Position numbers and translations under genes: made by a program. A stretch of DNA of 43,645 nt from CAYUZU01 sp964448675. GTDB lineage: Bacteria > Planctomycetota > Phycisphaerae > UBA1845 > Fen-1342. Below the pieces are notes generated by a model. It was not told where the DNA came from, made no database searches, and saw only the letters and a program-made list of their open reading frames with translations. Shown in pieces: positions 43,594-43,645 of this stretch (its first letter is position 1; every line of letters starts with the position of its first letter). The stretch spans positions 1-43,645 of the forward strand of contig CAYUZU010000033.1 in the NCBI GenBank assembly GCA_964448675.1, written 5' to 3'.

Positions 43594-43645
43594 TGTCAGC
43601 GATCACCCAAAACCGGCCACTGATTATCACTTGAAAACCGGCCAT
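43594..43645. mobile_element. End of an IS21-like insertion sequence, running off the window
   Basis: From 43594 the sequence reads TGTCAGCGATCACCC and then holds two copies of AAAACCGGCCA (43609-43619 and 43634-43644), 25 bp apart. A TG-starting tip with several short direct repeats of this type is characteristic of IS21-family ends, where they bind the transposase IstA. The RHS fragment breaks off exactly at the TG. The transposase genes lie outside the window. Confidence 0.75.

Overview
The window looks like a chromosomal segment of a high-GC planctomycete, probably of the Phycisphaerae type. Five things suggest this. Secreted proteins carry acidic dockerin-like tails of the DxDxDxDxxD kind. 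A type-IV-pilin-like protein has a typical N-terminal methylation motif. One protein has a PEP-CTERM anchor. Secreted glycoside hydrolases are abundant. There are also very large RHS proteins. No rRNA, tRNA or CRISPR array was seen. Taxonomy is inferred from these features only.

Left part (1-9.1 kb): a DUF4132-type giant protein whose 5' end is cut off near base 46; a secreted SagB-like nitroreductase; a remnant of an FAD-linked oxidase that kept only its two ends; a DUF438/hemerythrin/PAS protein; and two adjacent secreted proteins of opposite charge. One of the pair is basic, built of four repeats in an A-B-A-B order. The other is Tyr/Asp/Glu-rich, with no Lys or Arg after its signal peptide.

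Centre (9.3-29.1 kb): a carbohydrate-utilisation locus. A leftward operon codes for a PEP-CTERM protein, a pilin-like protein, a secreted carbohydrate-binding-like protein and a GH1 beta-glucosidase. A divergent rightward operon codes for a secreted GH144-like endoglucanase, an ABC sugar-binding protein and two permeases. Next come an NdvB-like GH94 phosphorylase, a second secreted PF10091/GH144-like enzyme and a LacI-family regulator. Three near-identical 14-bp palindromes (consensus TGnAAGCGCTknCA) lie upstream of these units. Two of them overlap the -35 boxes of well-spaced sigma70-type promoters. The gene set resembles the beta-1,2-glucan (sophoro-oligosaccharide) systems known in other bacteria, so I propose, as inference, a planctomycete beta-1,2-glucan regulon. 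A secreted GH31 enzyme with a CBM25-like starch-binding domain follows the regulator but has no such operator.

Right part (29.3-43.6 kb): a zinc-ribbon protein, then two head-to-head RHS polymorphic-toxin loci. Each has the order RHS core plus variable tip, then a putative immunity gene, then a leftover RHS core fragment. The rightward locus holds a 2848-residue RHS protein with a WHH/HNH-like nuclease tip. Its core fragment begins at the base after the immunity stop codon, is identical to the main core for 284 bp, then drops to about 90% identity, and is cut by an IS21-like end that runs off the window. Both window edges look like mobile-element boundaries, which may be why the sequence ends there.
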